47,669 bases of DNA from Anaerolineaceae bacterium (GTDB taxonomy: Bacteria > Chloroflexota > Anaerolineae > Aggregatilineales > Phototrophicaceae). Below are positions 8,978-18,248 of this stretch, one piece after another. Under the pieces are notes generated by a model, which was not told where the DNA came from, did no database searches, and saw only the letters and a program-made list of their open reading frames with translations. Position numbers and translations under genes: made by a program. Position 1 is the first letter of the stretch. Each line of letters opens with the position of its first letter. The stretch lies in the NCBI GenBank assembly GCA_002702065.1, contig NZXX01000003.1:1-47669 (forward strand), in the 5' to 3' direction.

Positions 8978-8993
8978 ACGCGCTATCTGGCGT
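8978..8993. promoter_or_regulatory. Copper-regulon dyad upstream of the CopB-type ATPase
   Basis: ACGCGCTATCTGGCGT matches ACGCGCCAAATGGCGT at 13 of 16 positions, with both half-sites kept. It is the only such site upstream of the ATPase gene. Confidence 0.65.
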
Positions 8994-9250
8994 ATTTCTC
9001 TGACTTGCCCCCATTGTTTGGTTCAGATTGAGTGAGAGTCGAGCCTGTCGCGCAAAGACAACCGTCGCCCGATACACCATTGCCGCTCAGGCATGTCGAA
9101 ACGGGGTAACATTCTGTTGCGGGCAAGGCTCTTTTTCGGCGCTGGTATGCGGCGACATAACTCGGTCATCTGTGCTTTTGGCAAGCGTTTGAATTCAATG
9201 AGCCCACGCCTAAGAGCATCATTAGGGCTACTTTTTTGCAAATTGAACGA

Positions 9251-9378
9251 AGTGTTTCAATAAGCCCTTTCTCAGTTCGATTCTCCGCCTGCTTCATCAC
9301 CAGATCAGTCACTTTGAATAGCTCGTTTGAAACAGAACTATCGAACAGTTTCACTCCAAGTTCGATTGCAAGAAAAAT
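9251..9378. repeat. Diverged direct repeat A flanking the TIR-FGE gene
   Basis: About 128 bp beginning GTTTCAATAAGCCCTTTCTC and including CAGATCAGTCACTTTGAATA are repeated in the same orientation at 11349-11477, by eye about 80 percent identical with small indels. The two copies bracket the TIR-FGE gene. Minus-strand translation of copy A is open, while copy B has stops. Confidence 0.75.
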
Positions 9379-9417
9379 GGCCGTTTGATTCAATCGCAGA
9401 TTGCAGAAAAAACGGCA

Positions 9418-9441
9418 AATTGAGTATTTTTGCACTCAATT
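9418..9441. repeat. Hairpin in the segment shared with 46423-46477
   Basis: AATTGAGT and ACTCAATT form a perfect 8-bp inverted repeat around ATTTTTGC. The surrounding 50 bp recur at 46423-46477, where the right arm is partly degraded. Confidence 0.6.
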
Positions 9442-9598
9442 GAAACACTATGGGTAATTCTGTTAAGCCCTTGAGACACGAAACTGTGCGGCCTATCGAG
9501 TGGATTTTCCTTGTCACTCAGGATGCATTTTGTCTTAAACCAGTCTGTGTTGAGCGAGGTGAATTTGAGATAAACTTTCTTCTAAGTGCCTTCTTGAA

Positions 9599-11185
9599 AT
9601 GAGATTGCTTCTTATGCCCGACGTGTTTATCTCTTACTCACGGCGCAATCTAGAATTTGTTCAGCAACTTGTGGATGCCCTGAAAATGAGGGGCAAAGAT
9701 CCTTGGTTCGACCAGCTCAAGGAACCACTTTCCGGAATTGTAGTTGGTGCGCCCTGGTGGAAAGAAATCCAACATGGCATTGAGAACTCGGATAACTTCA
9801 TCTTTGTCATCAGCCCCAACTCGATTAGTTCTCCCTATTGTCACGCTGAAATCAATTACGCCCGCGAACACGGCAAACGACTTCTGCCTGTTCTCTATTG
9901 TGGCTGGATTGGAGAAGGGGAAACCCGTAGAGCCATTGACGCAGTGATTGAGGCTATTCCTGATGACGAGGAGCTACCGGGCAGTGTAACAAGCCGTATC
10001 CTAAATCTTAAAAAACTGGTGCGCGAGAACTGGCTTGCAATTAGCGAGATACAGTATGTCATCTTCTCTTCATCTATTGCCTTTGAGCAGTCGCTAGAGC
10101 AGCTTATTCAGGCGCTAGACTTAGACCTAGCATGGGTGCGAATGCACAGCCAAATTGTTCAAGCTGCTAAGCTTTGGGAAGCGAGTGGTTTCGATGACGA
10201 TTTTCTTTGGCGAGCAAATCGTTTAAAGCCCGTCTATGAGATGATTGAACGAAGGAGCCCAGAACTTGACACACTAGTACAAGAGTTCATCAAACCAGAA
10301 CAGGACCAGTTGCTGCGCGAACTTGAAAATCCAAAAACAAGCCATCTGAGACGCAGGGAAATTGGGGAGCGGTTAGAGGTTATCGGTGATACACGGAGTG
10401 GTGTGGGATTACGATCAGACGGCTTGCCGGACATAGTATGGTGCTCTGTACCAAGGGGTGAGATTGCTCTGGAAGAGCCTATTAGGGAGAGGGGAGCTAT
10501 CGTTGGGAAGGAAGACTTGGGCATTTTTCCAGTCGAGCAATTTCATATCGCCAAATATCCTATCACATATATTCAGTTTCAGGCTTTTCTGAACACACCG
10601 GAAGGGTTTGAGAATCGAGTTTGGTGGCAAGACCTTGATGGAGAATGTCACGAGCAGGTGATGAAAGAACAACATTTCAAGTTCAATAATCACCCGCGTG
10701 AGACTGTCACTTGGTATCAAGCGGTGGCATTTTGCAACTGGCTGAATGCAAAGCTACCTCGTGATGCATGGCCGAGCGGGACTGAGGCAAACTGGCTAAT
10801 TAGACTTCCTGCCGAATGGGAATGGCAACTGGCGGCGACAGGCGGTGATCTCAATCGTCTGTACCCTTGGGGTCGAAGAGATGACTCGCGAATGAACTGT
10901 CAAGTTAGCGGAATAGGACGCACTACAGCGGTAGGAATGTACCCACATGGAGGGTCACCTGTAGGTGCGCTGGATATGGCGGGGAACGTAAGGGAGTGGT
11001 GTCTGAACGAGTATAAAAATCCTAAGAACGTAAGCCTGTGCGGAAAGGAACAAAGAGTATTGCGAAGTGGCTCATGGATAGACCCCATTGCCATCTGTAC
11101 CGACCGTTATCAGCTTGCCCCCACTAGTAGGGGTTATGCGGGTGGATTTCGAGTTTGTGTAGGGGCTGCCCTTTTTTCACGCTGA
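9599..11185 (+). CDS. TIR domain fused to an FGE-sulfatase (formylglycine-generating-enzyme-like) domain
   Basis: 528 residues. The N-terminal TIR domain (about residues 7-150) opens PDVFISYSRRN and has a conserved SPYCHAEINYA segment that includes the Glu expected in TIR NAD hydrolases. A helical linker follows. From about residue 290 comes an FGE/SUMF1-type C-type-lectin fold, recognisable from PRETVTWYQAVAFCNWLN, RLPAEWEWQLAATGG, YPWG, GNVREWC, RVLRSGSW and GFRVC. In related proteins the FGE fold is often a binding module, so a sensor-plus-TIR-effector defence role is plausible. An in-frame ATG at 9617 puts the TIR fold at the very N-terminus and may be the true start. No ribosome site is clear. 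Diverged direct repeats flank the gene. Confidence 0.85.
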   Translation: MRLLLMPDVFISYSRRNLEFVQQLVDALKMRGKDPWFDQLKEPLSGIVVGAPWWKEIQHGIENSDNFIFVISPNSISSPYCHAEINYAREHGKRLLPVLYCGWIGEGETRRAIDAVIEAIPDDEELPGSVTSRILNLKKLVRENWLAISEIQYVIFSSSIAFEQSLEQLIQALDLDLAWVRMHSQIVQAAKLWEASGFDDDFLWRANRLKPVYEMIERRSPELDTLVQEFIKPEQDQLLRELENPKTSHLRRREIGERLEVIGDTRSGVGLRSDGLPDIVWCSVPRGEIALEEPIRERGAIVGKEDLGIFPVEQFHIAKYPITYIQFQAFLNTPEGFENRVWWQDLDGECHEQVMKEQHFKFNNHPRETVTWYQAVAFCNWLNAKLPRDAWPSGTEANWLIRLPAEWEWQLAATGGDLNRLYPWGRRDDSRMNCQVSGIGRTTAVGMYPHGGSPVGALDMAGNVREWCLNEYKNPKNVSLCGKEQRVLRSGSWIDPIAICTDRYQLAPTSRGYAGGFRVCVGAALFSR

Positions 11186-11580
11186 TCTCTATACATCCTT
11201 CGCTTTGGAGGAGAGTTTAGCGAGCGGCTCTGAAAATCTTTTGCGGGTTTGCTTTGTGGTGATAGCCCCCATTGGGTGATGTAAAGGCTCAAATTTCTCA
11301 GCTTGTCTGATTCCTTATTGCGACCTATGAATCAGAATTAAGCGATCCGTTTCAATAAGCCCTTTCTCTGCTTCAGTTTTCCGCCTGATTTATCCCCAGA
11401 TCAGTCACTTTGAATAGCTTGTTTGAAACAGAACACTATTGATCAGTTTCACTCCACGTTTGACTGCAAGAGAAACGTCCCTTATTTTCCATCTCACATT
11501 GCAACACAATCGCTTGAATATTCTTGCAATTCTGTGCTAAAAATATAGCTGAAAACACCTTTTCTTTGCAAAGGCCAAAT
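11186..11580. other. Intergenic stretch with repeat B
   Basis: No gene seen. It contains repeat B (11349-11477) and AT-rich sequence leading into the recombinase gene. Confidence 0.5.
11349..11477. repeat. Diverged direct repeat B, downstream copy
   Basis: Second copy of repeat A, same orientation, about 2.1 kb away. It begins GTTTCAATAAGCCCTTTCTC and keeps CAGATCAGTCACTTTGAATA. It lies about 100 bp upstream of a serine recombinase gene, so it could be a recombination site or a relic of duplication. Confidence 0.75.
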
Positions 11581-12219
11581 ATGACTACCATCGGCTATAT
11601 TCGCGTCAGTACCGACGAACAAGATTTACAGAAGCAGCGCCATCTGTTGTTGGAATATTCTCAGCAGCACAAGCTGTTGATTGATGAATTCATCGAGATT
11701 GAAATTTCCTCTCGCAAAAATCAGCGCGAGCGTCGGATTACTGAGTTAATCGACAAGCTGAAGGATGGCGATCTATTGCTAGTGGCTGAGCTTAGTCGTC
11801 TGGGCCGCAACATGCTGGAGACCCTCAACATCATCCATGATCTCACAGAAAAAGGTGTGAAGATTATTTTCATCCGGCAGCCGGAGCTTTCGACTACTGG
11901 CCCGCACACCCAGTTGCTGTTAGCGATCTACAGCTACTTTGCGGAATCCGAGCGCGAGTTTATTTCCATTCGCACCAAACAGGGGCTGGCCGCCGTCAAA
12001 GCGAGAGGGCAGATGCTTGGCAGACCCAAAGGCAGGAAAAACAAGAGCCGTCCTCTTGATCCTTACCGGGAAGAGATCAAAGGTCATTTGCGCTCCGGTA
12101 TCCCCGTGACCTCGATCATGAAGCTCATCAACGAGCAGCTTGAAACGCCTTTGACGTATAACAGCTACAAGTACTTCATCCAGACCGACAATGAGTTGAG
12201 TGCGTTGTATGGAAAATAA
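11581..12219 (+). CDS. Serine recombinase (resolvase/invertase family)
   Basis: 212 residues, a small serine recombinase. The catalytic domain has GYIRVSTDEQDLQKQ with the nucleophilic Ser, and SRLGRNMLE with both active-site Arg. The central helix includes YFAESEREFISIRTKQGLAA, then a basic linker GRPKGRKNK and a short C-terminal helix-turn-helix region. The start is the ATG at 11581; an upstream in-frame ATG at 11524 would add 19 residues with no match to the family. It probably inverts or excises DNA between nearby sites, or resolves plasmid multimers. A second, decayed copy lies 928 bp downstream. Confidence 0.9.
   Translation: MTTIGYIRVSTDEQDLQKQRHLLLEYSQQHKLLIDEFIEIEISSRKNQRERRITELIDKLKDGDLLLVAELSRLGRNMLETLNIIHDLTEKGVKIIFIRQPELSTTGPHTQLLLAIYSYFAESEREFISIRTKQGLAAVKARGQMLGRPKGRKNKSRPLDPYREEIKGHLRSGIPVTSIMKLINEQLETPLTYNSYKYFIQTDNELSALYGK
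11599..12079 (+). repeat. 481-bp direct repeat, copy 1 (intact recombinase)
   Basis: Bases 11599-12079 align with 12527-13007 without gaps and with only scattered differences. The shared block covers most of the recombinase coding sequence, from the codons for IRVS to those for REEI. Confidence 0.85.
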
Positions 12220-12457
12220 GCTGAAATCGCCCACAAGTTCCACTGTGTTGGTGGGTGATACACAGTCTTTTCATCCAAAATTGTAGCTGGCTTAATTGTT
12301 CGTTTTTATCTAATAGAGTTTTATCAGGCCTCGCTTCGGGATAGAGTAAAAAATAGGACATTTGCCAAGTGATTGCTGCTAACTTGTTGTTTGTAAATTA
12401 GGGGCAAGTGAGGATGGTTCAACGAAGAAATCGCGTCGGGATGGGAGACAATACATC

Positions 12458-13060
12458 ATGCTTCATCATAGCATGTCGCGCTATTTATCGCTGAAAATTT
12501 TACGTCAAATAATTCTCAAAGTGACAATTCGCGTCAGTCCCGACGAACAAGATTTGCAGAAGCAGCGCCATCTGTTGTTGGAATATTCTCAGCAGCACAA
12601 GCTGCTGATTGATGAATTCATCGAGATTGAAATTTCCTCTCGCAAAAATCAGCGCGAGCGTCGGATTACTGAGATAATCGACAAGCTGAAGGATGGCGAT
12701 CTGTTGCTGGTGGCTGAGCTTAGTCGTCTGGGCCACAATATGCTGGAGACCCTCAACATTATTCATGATCTCACTGAGAAGGGTGTGAAGATTATTTTCA
12801 TCAGACATCCCGAACTCTCTACCACTGGTCCGCACACCCAGCTCCTGCTGGCGATTTACAGCTACTTCGCTGAATCCGAGCGGGAGTTCATCTCCATTCG
12901 TACCAAACAGGGACTGGCCGCCGTCAAAGCGAGAGGGCAGGTACTTGGCAGACCCAAAGGCAGGAAAAACAAGAGCCGTCCCCTTGATCCTTACCGGGAA
13001 GAGATCACTAGAGCCATAAACGGGGGCACGTCATACGAACTAGCACTATTGGTTATTTAG
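12458..13060 (+). pseudogene. Decayed duplicate of the serine recombinase
   Basis: The frame is open for 200 codons but both ends differ from the intact copy. Upstream of IRVS the sequence is unrelated, so the start codon and the first strand (TTIGY) are lost. After REEI the C-terminal DNA-binding region is replaced by 14 unrelated residues. The active-site motif SRLGRN has become SRLGHN, losing a catalytic Arg, and VSTDEQ has become VSPDEQ. The catalytic Ser remains. Most likely inactive. It ends 27 bp before the TIR-NB-ARC gene, so the truncation may mark where that gene joined the plasmid. Confidence 0.8.
12527..13007 (+). repeat. 481-bp direct repeat, copy 2 (decayed recombinase)
   Basis: Partner of 11599-12079, offset exactly 928 bp. 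Recombination between the two copies would delete 928 bp. Confidence 0.85.
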
Positions 13061-13087
13061 GAGTCAACAGGACGGATCGAGAGTAGC

Positions 13088-16000
13088 ATGTCAGACAATA
13101 ATTTACAGTTGATGCAGCAGTCTTCACAAACAGCCGCAAGAAAATCACGCATCTTTATCTCCTATGCCCGTAAAGATGGAATTATATTTACAAGTCGTCT
13201 CTACAAAACCCTAACGGAACAGGGATTTGATGTATGGTTTGATCAAGAATCAATGAGAAGTCACGGATCCGCGTTTCCTGCGGAACTCAAGAGAGGCATT
13301 GATATAGCAGACTACATGCTATTTATCAGTACACCCGGCGCATTGGAGAGCAATTGGGTAATGCAATTGGAACTTGAATATGCCCTGAAGATTTGTCGAG
13401 CAATAATTCCGATTATATACAAAGGTGGTGTTGAAAACCTACCAACAACGCTCAGTAAGCATCATGCGATAGATTTCCAAAATTGTGATTCCGATCAAAC
13501 GGTATTTAAAAAAGGATTTGAAGAGTTAGTTAAGCGCAATCTAAATTATCCACCTGATGCAGTGACAAGCAAATTTTATTCTGACTACTCATTGCGTCAC
13601 CATCTTTATCGTTCGATTGAAGTCCAAGAGATTAAAGAATTGTTTCTAGCAGACGAAGGTTTGGGACGGAGCCCCCGTATCTACAAAGACAGCAAAAAAT
13701 CCATCGGACTATACGGAATGGGTGGTGTTGGCAAAACCGTTGTGTTGGCAGAACTTGCAGGCGATTGTGATGTGCGCCGTGCATTTGTAGATGGAGTTTA
13801 TTGGGTAACACTGGGTGATATTGACGAGGCAGATCGAGAAGTTCGTCTCACTCAAGCTCAATCCAAACTTATCATGCAGTTGACTGGACAGGAAAAGCAA
13901 CCCAACTCGGTGGTGAACGGCACAATCGAGTTGAAAGGACTGCTCCATGACAAAAAATGTTTGATCATCCTTGATGATGTTTGGAAACCAGATCAAGCTA
14001 ATGTTTTTCATGACATTTTAGGTGAACACTGCCGAATGTTGATGACCACACGCGATCGCTCGGTATTAGCAGATTTAGACGTACTTGAATATGAAATCAA
14101 ACCGTTGAATGACGAAGATGCGCTCGAACTTCTGGCGAGAGTGAGTCGTAAGTCTGTGGCAGAACTACCTCCTGAAGCTGCCGAAGTTGTCCGGCTATGT
14201 AAGGGTTTGCCCCTTGCATTGACGATCATTGGAGCAAATGTACGCGATTCTGTTGAGACTTGGGATCACTACATCGATTCTTTGAAGAAGGGTGATGTAA
14301 CAACACTAGGTGATCATCATAAAAGCTTATACATTGTCTTTGATGTCAGCATTGAACATCTAAATCGAGTTAGAAGTGGGACGAATGGACAGATTAGCGA
14401 TCAGATTTTGGATCTCGCCATTTTTCCGAACGATCAACCTATTCCACTGCAAGCATTGGAGCGTTTGTGGTACTCTCGCTATGCCCCTATCGATATTCAC
14501 AAGATACTAAACTTTTTTGCTGATCGCTCACTTGTACAGAGACAAGGCGATAACTTCATTGTTCACGACCTTTTTATAGGCTTTCTACGCCAAACACTTG
14601 GCAAACGACTGGTAGAGCGCCATAACACGCTCCTACTTGCATATAATCCCGACAAGAGACGCTGGCACGACATTATTGATGACGGATACCTTTATAATCA
14701 CCTTGTCTATCATCTGGAAGCAGCAGATAGGCTCGATGATATTCATACTTTATTCCAAGATAAGCATTGGTCTGAACAACGTCGCAACCCACTAGGGCTA
14801 CTGAGTGATTTTGAACGTGCTCAACAAATTGTGGCTGAATCTGACACAGAACTGCGCCTCCGATACAGTATCTTCAGAAGTGCAATTGATGAGACGTTTA
14901 GCAGTATCCCAGCTAGTGCGGTAATTGTGTTTATCGTCTTGGAATTAGCGCCTCCCAGTATAATGATCAGAGTTGTGCCAAGGATTGATGATAGTACAAC
15001 AAACAAACTTCAAAGCTTGCTGACGATTATGGCGCTTTCACGCTTAACTCAGGCTCAAAAAGAGGCTTGTGCTGATGCCATTATTGCTGTCATACGGACT
15101 TGGAACAACTGGACATACGAAGTCTCATCCAGCGCATACGAGAAGAAAAAACAAACTGCGATTATTACCCTGATCCATAGAGTCATCGACGATGTGGGAG
15201 CATATCCAGATCGTTTCAGAGTTTTGCGCCGTGTACTTTGGAAACAAGCCTTTTCGCTGGCTGATGAAGAAAGAGGAGCATTTTTAGAACAACTTCTGAC
15301 ACCTCCTCTCAGCGATGAAGATCGGCGTAACTTTGTTCAAGATGTATACGCCTTTCAACGTGAGGGATATGATCTAGATGATCAAGTTTCAATCCTGAAG
15401 CGAATTGCTCCGTTTCAACAATCGCCTGAGCGTGAGGAGATGTGGGGGCATATTCTCAACCAGTTACTACCTTTGTGGCGGGAATCGAAATGGGGAATTC
15501 CCAGTTTCTACTACACCTTAGGCGACCTTATGCCGGAATTGACGAACATACAGCGAGCAAGTATCGGGCGACAAATTTGGGAATACTGGTTGATACCTGA
15601 TCATCATTATTCAGTGCCATGGAAATTTCTCCCTGAAGAATTGTTCTCTGTTGCTTGGCAGAAGCTTGAGAATATCCGAGAAGAAGGCATTGGTCGTTTT
15701 GTCGAACATATCGTGCCATATATACCCGATGAAATGCTGCCAATCATTGAAAACAAGCTCAGTGCGTTAGCTGAAACTGTCTATAGCCAAGACAGTCTCC
15801 CGCGCATTAAAGCTACTTTGATCCGTCGCAATCACCGCCTTTCACAAGATGAACGCACTACTGCTTACCTTGAGTTGGTACACGAATACATTGATCGTTA
15901 TCGGTTGACAGATTTGGTAAAGTACATCCCTCAAGAATTGACACTGCGAATTTGGGTGTTAAAGCTGGCAGATTACCGTGATTTCAGATTGAATGATGAG

Positions 16001-17881
16001 CGGCGAAGAAAAAACTACGGTCATTATGGAATTGAAAAAACATTGTATCTGTTGATTGATCGAATGCCGGTGGAGGATGTGGCAGAAGCAATCGACTGCC
16101 TTCTTGCAGAAGTAGTCAGGGAGGACACTCTGTATACCAGCTACCTTGATCCCAAAACAACAAGCGATCTTTGCGCCACATTGTTGAGTCGCCTGCCTAG
16201 TGAGGATAAAAGGCAAAAAGCTAAAGTCATTGTTGAAAAGGCTGAAATCGAAACGCAGCAAGAAATTGAATCGCAGATGGAAAAAGAATACAGGGGACTA
16301 AACCTGTCCCTGCTTGGTTATTTGATCACTCTGCTAGACACTGATATGCAAATCGACTATTGGGCGAGATTTTTTAAGCTTGTTGCCTCTATCAAAAATC
16401 GCACTCGTCAAGCCTTACATATTGTTGGACATCTTGAGCATTACCCCGCTGACCAACGCTTGCTAAAGTGGCAGGAAGCGTGGCAGGTAGTGAAGGCTGG
16501 TCGAGATATTGATTATTATTCATGGGGACTGGAAAGTGTTATTGCCGGTATACCGATTGTTTTTGGAGAAGGGCGCTTAAAAGATAATGAACTTGCTATG
16601 GAACTTGCACAGGCGACACTAAAACATGAGCAACCTTTTATGTATGGCGATAGGTTTGCTAGGGGATGGTTCGGGTTGGCTCAGATCGTACTGGCACTTA
16701 ACTACGATACCGCTCAAGCTCTCTTTTCAAAGTTTGCTTCACGTAGCGTTAACCCAGTGCTTTCTTGTGCCTTCATGCCGTTCTTGAGTTCTGATCAAAT
16801 CGATAACCTGCTAATCTACAGGGGAGAAGGCGCTGAAGGTGCTATGTATCATCTTTACGAGGAGTTCCTTAAACCTTTATCCCGAGTCATGGCTCAATGG
16901 TCAGGTTCAGTAGCTGTAACGGTATGGAATAGAAGTCTCGACAACATTGAGCAGATTATTTCTGATCGTCCCCATACTTATCATCCTGACTTTTATATGG
17001 TGTGGCTTCGACTTCTTGCAACAGCTATGCCAAACTACGATGTTGTTGCAGCATGGAAACATTTACTCGATCACCGTGAGGTTTTCTGGTTTAATGCTTG
17101 GCAGGAGCTAGGTGCTATTTTAATCGAACGCCTTCAACCAGTTGAAGAAGATTGGGAAGCCATTCGCATTATTTGGCGTGATATTCAAGGTTTAGGGGAA
17201 GGGACAGCAGCTTTGCAAAGTGCAATTGCGCCGAAACTTCCTACGGATATTTTGAATACCTTGCGCGCCTCAGTTCAAGAAGCAAAACAACTGCCGACCG
17301 ATATTTTCATCTGCTCTCTATCAACGTACATCTATCACGGTGGTACAGCCATCAAAAGCAATCTTGAGTTTGGGCGCAGGTTTCCAAGCCTAGCCGGGAC
17401 CTCGGTGAAGATCAGCCGAGTTGCGAAACTCGCACTTTGGGCTATCGCAGCCCTCAATATCCTACTTTATCCACTTGTATATCTATATGTTGTTCTTTTT
17501 GACCTCACTAAACCCATCCATAAACCCGTACTGTTAGTTGTGGCACTTGTAACTTTCCCCCTATGGTTTCTGTTTAGTGTGCTTGGGCAAATCATCCCTC
17601 TTATACTACGTGCCACGTCTTTATCGTTCTGGTTTCTCCGATCAAGTCTAAGAGATTTCAAAGGAACACTGAACCCTATATCAGAAATAGTGAATATTCA
17701 TCGGCTGTCCAAATCTGATGCCAATGAGCGTTTCATCCATCTCCTTAATCAAGGCAGCCTTGCTGACTTCGCATCAAATCGTCCATTGCTCCAACGCATT
17801 GGTGGACAAAAATTACGCTATGTCGCACATCGAGCATATCAACACGCTATTGAGTGGTGGGCGGTAGTGGTTGCAAAGTAA
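13088..17881 (+). CDS. TIR-NB-ARC STAND ATPase with C-terminal membrane segments
   Basis: 1,597 residues. The TIR domain (about 18-150) has SRIFISYARKDG and SNWVMQLELEYAL, which contains the likely catalytic Glu. The NB-ARC NTPase has Walker A GMGGVGKT at 210-217, Walker B CLIILDDVW at 291-299, the sensor segment MLMTTRDRS and GLPLAL at 373-378. A winged-helix region and about 1,000 residues of alpha-helical sequence follow, with no repeat I can name. Near residues 1445-1520 there are several strongly hydrophobic stretches separated by short loops, then a short basic tail. This is the layout of NLR-like bacterial immune proteins: a helical sensor, NTP-driven oligomerisation and TIR NADase killing. 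The membrane tail is unusual. Antiphage function is inferred. Confidence 0.88.
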   Translation: MSDNNLQLMQQSSQTAARKSRIFISYARKDGIIFTSRLYKTLTEQGFDVWFDQESMRSHGSAFPAELKRGIDIADYMLFISTPGALESNWVMQLELEYALKICRAIIPIIYKGGVENLPTTLSKHHAIDFQNCDSDQTVFKKGFEELVKRNLNYPPDAVTSKFYSDYSLRHHLYRSIEVQEIKELFLADEGLGRSPRIYKDSKKSIGLYGMGGVGKTVVLAELAGDCDVRRAFVDGVYWVTLGDIDEADREVRLTQAQSKLIMQLTGQEKQPNSVVNGTIELKGLLHDKKCLIILDDVWKPDQANVFHDILGEHCRMLMTTRDRSVLADLDVLEYEIKPLNDEDALELLARVSRKSVAELPPEAAEVVRLCKGLPLALTIIGANVRDSVETWDHYIDSLKKGDVTTLGDHHKSLYIVFDVSIEHLNRVRSGTNGQISDQILDLAIFPNDQPIPLQALERLWYSRYAPIDIHKILNFFADRSLVQRQGDNFIVHDLFIGFLRQTLGKRLVERHNTLLLAYNPDKRRWHDIIDDGYLYNHLVYHLEAADRLDDIHTLFQDKHWSEQRRNPLGLLSDFERAQQIVAESDTELRLRYSIFRSAIDETFSSIPASAVIVFIVLELAPPSIMIRVVPRIDDSTTNKLQSLLTIMALSRLTQAQKEACADAIIAVIRTWNNWTYEVSSSAYEKKKQTAIITLIHRVIDDVGAYPDRFRVLRRVLWKQAFSLADEERGAFLEQLLTPPLSDEDRRNFVQDVYAFQREGYDLDDQVSILKRIAPFQQSPEREEMWGHILNQLLPLWRESKWGIPSFYYTLGDLMPELTNIQRASIGRQIWEYWLIPDHHYSVPWKFLPEELFSVAWQKLENIREEGIGRFVEHIVPYIPDEMLPIIENKLSALAETVYSQDSLPRIKATLIRRNHRLSQDERTTAYLELVHEYIDRYRLTDLVKYIPQELTLRIWVLKLADYRDFRLNDERRRKNYGHYGIEKTLYLLIDRMPVEDVAEAIDCLLAEVVREDTLYTSYLDPKTTSDLCATLLSRLPSEDKRQKAKVIVEKAEIETQQEIESQMEKEYRGLNLSLLGYLITLLDTDMQIDYWARFFKLVASIKNRTRQALHIVGHLEHYPADQRLLKWQEAWQVVKAGRDIDYYSWGLESVIAGIPIVFGEGRLKDNELAMELAQATLKHEQPFMYGDRFARGWFGLAQIVLALNYDTAQALFSKFASRSVNPVLSCAFMPFLSSDQIDNLLIYRGEGAEGAMYHLYEEFLKPLSRVMAQWSGSVAVTVWNRSLDNIEQIISDRPHTYHPDFYMVWLRLLATAMPNYDVVAAWKHLLDHREVFWFNAWQELGAILIERLQPVEEDWEAIRIIWRDIQGLGEGTAALQSAIAPKLPTDILNTLRASVQEAKQLPTDIFICSLSTYIYHGGTAIKSNLEFGRRFPSLAGTSVKISRVAKLALWAIAALNILLYPLVYLYVVLFDLTKPIHKPVLLVVALVTFPLWFLFSVLGQIIPLILRATSLSFWFLRSSLRDFKGTLNPISEIVNIHRLSKSDANERFIHLLNQGSLADFASNRPLLQRIGGQKLRYVAHRAYQHAIEWWAVVVAK

Positions 17882-18040
17882 GTGGTAAGAGCAAATAGTC
17901 TGCCACATGATCGAAGAGTCTGTCCGCTACTCGTGTCGATCATGCGGCAGCACCAATATTGGTCTTCTGATGCCAAAGATGTTGTTGGCGAATCGACGTA
18001 GGATCGATTTTGGGAGAAAAAGGACCGAAAAGGGTATCCC

Positions 18041-18196
18041 ATGAGTCTGCATCCGCGCTCTGTTCCCGATATTCCAGAAGAGACCGCTCGCATTGCCAAA
18101 GCGGCTTTCCGCAAAGGCAATCCCTATATGAAGATGCGCGATGAACTGGGAACATTCTTCACAGATGACCAGTGCTCTAGCATGAATTTGTTGTAG
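18041..18196 (+). pseudogene. Truncated transposase, N-terminal stub (IS1182-like)
   Basis: 51 codons beginning MSLHPRSVPDIPEETARIA and running to GTFFTDDQ before ending in an unrelated CSSMNLL tail and stop. This resembles the first 45 residues of IS1182-group transposases, normally 450 residues or more. It is a broken insertion-sequence end. Sequence from 17882 to 18040 is probably the IS left flank. The family name is from memory of similar N-termini and is less certain than the truncation. Confidence 0.6.
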
Positions 18197-18248
18197 AGAT
18201 TATAACAGGAGGTATTATTATAATTTAGGAGGCTTATCGACAAATATT

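Larger units (their letters stand above)
8994..9598. other. Gene-poor stretch between copper island and TIR-FGE gene
   Basis: No convincing gene. Two overlapping minus-strand frames (9166-9435, 89 codons, and 9023-9241, 72 codons) look like remnants of a broken gene. The second copy of the same DNA at about 11345-11475 carries stops in the matching frame. The stretch holds repeat A (9251-9378), a hairpin (9418-9441) and a segment (9401-9453) that recurs at 46423-46477. Confidence 0.5.

Noticed and set aside
9599..11185. FGE-type C-terminus as the variable target of a diversity-generating retroelement
   Set aside because: No reverse transcriptase and no template repeat are present, and the C-terminal codons are not adenine-variable relative to any second copy here.
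9251..11477. GTTTCAATAAGCCC at 9251 and 11349 looks like the start of a CRISPR repeat
   Set aside because: There are only two copies, the similarity continues for about 128 bp, there is no regular spacer pattern and no cas gene is present.
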